The notes under the pieces are model-generated. The model was given only the letters and a program-made list of their open reading frames with translations. It was not told the origin of the DNA and searched no databases. Shown piece by piece: positions 60,066-64,000 of a DNA stretch of 64,000 bases. A program made the position numbers and the translations under genes. The DNA is from Pseudorhodoferax sp. Leaf274 (GTDB lineage Bacteria; Pseudomonadota; Gammaproteobacteria; Burkholderiales; Burkholderiaceae_C), in the NCBI RefSeq assembly GCF_001422445.1, contig NZ_LMNA01000028.1:227062-291061 (forward strand), given 5' to 3'. Within the stretch, counting starts at the first letter, position 1; each line of letters starts with the position of its first letter.

Positions 60066-60379
60066 GCCATGAAGGGTACTCCGCGCCGGTCGCGAGGGCG
60101 CAGCGGAGTTCTTTTCCCGTTGGGTTTCGAGCCCTCGGCTCTTGCCATGGAACGACGGCGCAGGTAGCGTGCGCTTGACCATTCCATCGAGCGGACGTCC
60201 ATGGGCTGGCCGCGCTGCTCTAGTTTTTACTGGTAGCGCCTCAGATATGATGTGCAGCGCCCGTGAGAGCAGTCGGCATGACAGTCCTGATCGCGCGATG
60301 GTTTGCGCGCAAGTGACGCGGATTTACTGGCAACGATGGGACATCGCGGAACCGACAACACGCCGACCAAGGAGAAAAC

Positions 60380-60748
60380 ATGCCTATCATTTCTCTCGAT
60401 GTCTATGCGCCTTTCGAGCCGACGCTGCCCGAGTTGGCGGCGCAGATCCTTCAATCCAACGCGATGCAGCACCTGCATTTCGACCCGGGCCTGACGACGG
60501 TGCGCATATCGTTCGCGTCTTCGAACGATCAATGGTTTCAGGATTCCAGGTTGTTGAATCGGCAGCAGGAGCCCACTTTTCACGCGAACACCATCATTGG
60601 AAACAAGACGGCGACCAATCTAGAGATCGCTTATTTCGTGACGGAGACAAGAAACGCGCTGGAACAACTGTTTTCACAGATTTTCCCGGGGACCCAATAC
60701 CCACAGCTACCCGATCGGAACAAGGTGACGGTCGTTGAAATGCCATGA
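60380..60748 (+). CDS. Small hypothetical protein with N-terminal Pro (tautomerase-like guess)
   Basis: A 122-residue protein starting MPIISLDVYAPFEPTLPELAAQILQ with AAGGAG 7 bases upstream, a strong start. It is a mixed alpha/beta protein without signal peptide. Pro as second residue is reminiscent of the tautomerase superfamily, but nothing else supports that. The neighbours on both sides (60066-60379 and 60749-60921) show no further gene. Confidence 0.6.
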   Translation: MPIISLDVYAPFEPTLPELAAQILQSNAMQHLHFDPGLTTVRISFASSNDQWFQDSRLLNRQQEPTFHANTIIGNKTATNLEIAYFVTETRNALEQLFSQIFPGTQYPQLPDRNKVTVVEMP

Positions 60749-60921
60749 GTCGGCGGGCCAAAAACTTGTTTTGACAACGCCTGACCATCCTCGAAGCCCA
60801 ATCCACCTCCAGCAAACAGACGCCCGCGGTCGATCCGGGATCGATGGGCTCGAACCTCTTGCATCTGGCCAGTCAGCAGCTTGCACATCAACTCAACCCA
60901 CCCCAGCCTACCCCCCACCCC

Positions 60922-61308
60922 ATGATCGACCACACCGGCATCACCGTCAGCGACTTCCCCAACAGCAAGTCCTTCTACGCCTGCGCATTGGCCCCGCTGG
61001 GCTACGCGATGGTCATGGAGCTGTCGGCGGCCGTCACGGGCCACACCGACACGGCAGGCTTTGGCGAGCCGCCGAAGCCGGATTTCTGGATCAGCACGGG
61101 CAGGCCGAACCAGCCGCCGCTCCACATCGCGTTCCGCGCACCGTCGCGTGCCGCGGTCGATGCGTTCTACGCCGCGGCCATGGCGGCGGGCGGCAGGGAC
61201 AACGGCGCACCCGGGGTGCGGCCGCACTACCACCCGGACTACTACGGCGCCTTCGTGCTCGACCCGGATGGGCACAACATCGAGGCCGTCTGCCACGCTC
61301 CGCAGTAG
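60922..61308 (+). CDS. VOC-family protein (glyoxalase/bleomycin-resistance fold)
   Basis: A 128-residue protein, MIDHTGITVSDFPNSKSFYACALAPLGYAMVME..., with PLHIAFRAPSRAAVDAFYAAAMAAGGRDNGAPGVRPHYHPDYYGAFVLDPDGHNIEAVCH. This is the paired beta-alpha-beta-beta-beta plan of the vicinal oxygen chelate family, with metal ligands His4 and Glu near the C-terminus. The reaction is unknown. The start was chosen at the family's usual first residue; an upstream frame to 60844 is low-complexity. Confidence 0.87.
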   Translation: MIDHTGITVSDFPNSKSFYACALAPLGYAMVMELSAAVTGHTDTAGFGEPPKPDFWISTGRPNQPPLHIAFRAPSRAAVDAFYAAAMAAGGRDNGAPGVRPHYHPDYYGAFVLDPDGHNIEAVCHAPQ

Positions 61309-61371
61309 GCGCAGGGCCATCTGCCGGGTCCGCGCAGGCGCGGCACGGCCGGGATGGTGGGCGCGCAGGGC

Positions 61372-63942
61372 TCAGCCCTGCGCTGCGCCGGCCAGCCAGC
61401 CCCCCAGCGCATCGCCCGCCATCGGCCGCGCCACAAGGTACCCCTGCGCCACCCCATACCCCTGCGCGCGCAGCAACTGGTCCTGCGCGGCCGTCTCCAC
61501 GCCCTCGGCCACCACCGTCAGCTTGAGGCTGCGCCCGATCTCCAGCACGGCGTTGCTCAGCGCGCGCGCGGCGCCGTCGCTCTCCAGGTCGGCGACGAAG
61601 CTGCGGTCCAGCTTGATCTCGTCCACGGGCAGGCGGCGCAGGTAGCTCAGGCTGGAGTAGCCGGTGCCGAAATCGTCCATCGACATGCGCACGCCCAGCG
61701 CGCGCACGTCGGCGATGGTCTGCAGGGTGCTGGGGTTGGTGTCCAGCAGCACGCTTTCGGTCAGCTCCAGCATGAGGTCCTGCGGGGCCAGCGCGTGCTG
61801 CGCCAGCAGGTCGGCGATGGTGCGGGTGAGTTCGCGGTCGTGGAAGCTGGTGGGCGAGAGGTTGACGGAGACCGAGGGCACCAGCAGCCCTTCGCCGCGC
61901 CAGCGCGCGAGCTGGCGGCAGGCTTCGCGCAGGGCCCAGCGGCCGATGTCGGCGACCAGGCCACAGTCTTCGGCCAGCGGGATGAAGCGCGCGGGCTCGA
62001 TCTCGCCCAGCACGGGGTGGCTCCAGCGCGCCAGGGCCTCCACGCCGTGCAGGGCGCCGCTGGCCATGTCGATCTGCGGCTGGTAGTGCAGCTGCATCTG
62101 GGCCGTGCCGATGGCCTGGCGCAGCGCGGTCTCCAGCGCCAGCTGCTGTTGGACCAGGTCGTTCATGTCGGCGCTGAAGAAGCGGAATCGCCCGCGGCCG
62201 CCGCTCTTGGCCTGGTACATGGCCATGTCGGCACGCTGCAGCAGCGCGTCCATGTCGCGCCCGTCGGCCGGGAACATGGCCACGCCCACGCTGGCGGTGA
62301 CCGACAGCGTGGTGCCCGCCACCGCCAGCGGCGTGGCGAGCAGGGCCTGCAGCCGCGTGGTGATCTCGGCCGCGTGTTCGGCGTCGCATTGCGGCAGCAC
62401 GACGACGAACTCGTCGCCCGACAGGCGCCCGGCGATGTCGGAGCCGCGCAGCTCCAGCTGCAACTGCGCCGCGGCGTGGCGCAGCACGGCGTCGCCGGCC
62501 GGGTGGCCGAGCGAGTCGTTGACCTGCTTGAAGCGGTCCAGGTCGACGAACAGCACGGCCAGCATTTCCCGGTTGCGCGACGTGGCGGCGATGGCCTGGT
62601 CGGCCTTGGCGTGCAGCAGGCTGCGGTTGGGCAGCCCGGTCAGGCTGTCGTAGAAGGCCAGCTGGCGGATGTGCTGGCGCGTGCGTTCGCGCTGCAGCGC
62701 CAGCGCGCACAGGTGGGTGCAACTGTCCACCAGGCGCTGGTGGAATGCCGCGCCCGCCGGGTTGCGCGGCTGGCGGAAGTAGAAGGCGAAGGTGCCCAGC
62801 ACGCCGCCCTGGCTGTCGCGGATGGGGGTGGACCAGCAGCCGGAGTAGCCCAGCGGCAGGATCAGGTCGCGGTAGGGGGCCCACAGCGGGTCGGTGGCGA
62901 TGTCGTCCACCATCACCGGCGCGTTGCGCCAGGCCGATGTGCCGCAGGAGCCGACGCCCGGGCCGATGGGCAGGCCCTCGATGTGCTGCGAATAGCTGGC
63001 CGGCAGGCTGGGCGCGGCCAGCGGGTGCAGCCGGCCCTGCTCGTCGACCTCCAGGATGCTGGCGCTGACCTCGGGCGCCAGGTGCTCGACCTGGCGGCAG
63101 ATGAGCTCCAGCACCTCGGCCAGCGGCCGTTCGCGGGCCATGGCCTCCAGCACGCGGTGCTGCAGCGCGGCGTGGGTCTTGGCCAACGTGATGTCGGTGT
63201 AGACCGAGACGGTGTAGCGCCGGCCGTCGTGGTCGTCGAAGATGGGGTGGCTGATGATCTTGACCCAGCGGCTGTGCCCGTTCTTGCCCAGGGCGATGCG
63301 TTCGCGCTCCACGGGCCGGCCCGCGCGCAGCGTGGCGCGGAAGGCCTCGATGGCCACAGGGTCCTGGTTGGACATCAGCCACACCACGGCGTTCTGGCCC
63401 GCCACCTCGTCGGCGCGCCAGCCCAGCATGCGCGTGAAGCCGGCGTTGACATAGAGGATGCACGCCTGCGCGTCGGTGATGACGATGGCGGCATCGGTGG
63501 TGTCGGCCGCCAGCGAGAGGCGGCGCAGGTGGGCCGCGTCGGCCCGCTCGCGCAGCAGGCGTTCGGTCACGTCGGCGGCCACTTCCAGCACTTCGGTGAC
63601 TTGGCCGCCGGCGTCCATCACGGGGGCGTAGGTCGATTGCAGCCAGCAGCTGCTGCCGTCGTGGCGCTCGCGTTCGACCGGGCCGGCTTGGGCCTGGCCG
63701 CGCCGCAGGGCCTGCCACAGCTCGGCGTATTCCGTGCTGACGGCCGTGGCCGGCGTGCACCAGCGGCTGTGGTGGCTGCCCACGGCCACGTCGGCCGTGC
63801 AGCCCAGCAGGGCAAGGTAGCGCGCGTTGGCGCGGCGCAGGGTGCCCTCGGGCGAGAACTCGGCGATGGCCATGACATCGTCCAAGGCACGCAGCTGAGC
63901 CAGCTGCTGCGCAGCGGGTATCTGGTCTGCCCCACGGATCAT
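61372..63942 (-). CDS. PAS-PAS-GAF-GGDEF-EAL cyclic-di-GMP turnover protein
   Basis: An 856-residue cytoplasmic protein. Two PAS domains (about 15-130 and 145-270) and a GAF domain (about 285-440) precede a GGDEF domain (455-615) with RLSGDEF, first Gly replaced by Ser, and an EAL domain (630-850) with GVEALARW, ELTESVLL, DDFGTGYSSLSYL and AEGVETAAQ. Both catalytic domains could be active; SGDEF often remains functional. It synthesises or degrades c-di-GMP under redox or ligand control, which often tunes flagellar motility, but no link to the flagellar locus is shown. The start has GGGAGG 4 bases upstream. Confidence 0.93.
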   Translation of the reverse strand: MIRGADQIPAAQQLAQLRALDDVMAIAEFSPEGTLRRANARYLALLGCTADVAVGSHHSRWCTPATAVSTEYAELWQALRRGQAQAGPVERERHDGSSCWLQSTYAPVMDAGGQVTEVLEVAADVTERLLRERADAAHLRRLSLAADTTDAAIVITDAQACILYVNAGFTRMLGWRADEVAGQNAVVWLMSNQDPVAIEAFRATLRAGRPVERERIALGKNGHSRWVKIISHPIFDDHDGRRYTVSVYTDITLAKTHAALQHRVLEAMARERPLAEVLELICRQVEHLAPEVSASILEVDEQGRLHPLAAPSLPASYSQHIEGLPIGPGVGSCGTSAWRNAPVMVDDIATDPLWAPYRDLILPLGYSGCWSTPIRDSQGGVLGTFAFYFRQPRNPAGAAFHQRLVDSCTHLCALALQRERTRQHIRQLAFYDSLTGLPNRSLLHAKADQAIAATSRNREMLAVLFVDLDRFKQVNDSLGHPAGDAVLRHAAAQLQLELRGSDIAGRLSGDEFVVVLPQCDAEHAAEITTRLQALLATPLAVAGTTLSVTASVGVAMFPADGRDMDALLQRADMAMYQAKSGGRGRFRFFSADMNDLVQQQLALETALRQAIGTAQMQLHYQPQIDMASGALHGVEALARWSHPVLGEIEPARFIPLAEDCGLVADIGRWALREACRQLARWRGEGLLVPSVSVNLSPTSFHDRELTRTIADLLAQHALAPQDLMLELTESVLLDTNPSTLQTIADVRALGVRMSMDDFGTGYSSLSYLRRLPVDEIKLDRSFVADLESDGAARALSNAVLEIGRSLKLTVVAEGVETAAQDQLLRAQGYGVAQGYLVARPMAGDALGGWLAGAAQG

Positions 63943-64000
63943 CGTGCCTCCCGATGGTGTTGGCGCCGGCATGGGCACGAGGCGGTGCCATGGTTTTGGT

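Noticed and set aside
60066-60170. Short frame starting MKGTPRRSRGRSG after the relic attC
   Set aside because: It has about 32 codons, no ribosome binding site and no recognisable family.

Overview
The window is high-GC DNA (about 70% by eye outside 48.7-56.7 kb) of a betaproteobacterium, most likely a member of Burkholderiales/Comamonadaceae. This rests on the gene content (Bug/TctC binding protein, BetR-type regulator, codon style) and on intergenic G-rich hairpin repeats of a kind common in that family. The assignment is an inference; no rRNA gene or other marker is present.

Left part (1-16.3 kb): a long inverted repeat, then a small catabolic unit on the minus strand (iclR-type regulator, thiolase, DUF35 protein, Bug-type binding protein), a TonB-dependent receptor with a Fur-box-like palindrome, alaS, a lipoprotein hydrolase, a YfaP-like lipoprotein, and housekeeping genes (RluA-family pseudouridine synthase, uppP, trmB, nucleoside deoxyribosyltransferase). 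A 0.24-kb element with perfect 19-bp inverted ends sits just beyond flgL.

Middle part (16.6-48.7 kb): a nearly complete flagellar locus laid out like the secondary (lateral, Flag-2) systems of Vibrio, Aeromonas and Escherichia: flgB-L, flgA, flgMN, fliDSTKLA-motAB, fliEFGHIJ, fliMNPQR-flhBA. It lacks flagellin and fliO. Where lafK is expected there is instead a hybrid histidine kinase facing a BetR-HTH/receiver protein whose gene overlaps it tail to tail. FliM has no CheY-binding N-terminus, FlhB carries NPEH instead of NPTH, and the rod cap and muramidase functions of FlgJ are separate genes.

Right part (48.9-56.3 kb): directly downstream of flhA and in the same orientation lies an array of 16 integron gene cassettes separated by 15 readable attC sites. 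No integrase gene is present. In all 15 complete cassettes the 5' core site is the exact complement of the left core of that cassette's own attC, which confirms the boundaries. The cassette genes are lower in GC and mostly unrecognised small proteins. The last cassette carries a hotdog thioesterase broken by an amber codon, and its attC is truncated. A block with different codon style follows (truncated YcaQ-like gene, OmpA-family protein, MFS transporter; 56.7-59.5 kb), and beyond it a decayed cassette and attC relic (59.9-60.1 kb) suggest that the array once extended further. The window ends with a VOC protein and a PAS-PAS-GAF-GGDEF-EAL protein on normal chromosomal DNA.

Functionally, the flagellar block should build a complete secondary export apparatus, rod, hook and stator, with FliA/FlgM timing, but it needs a flagellin from elsewhere. 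The cassette array is a store of accessory genes that may be read through from the fliM-flhA operon.
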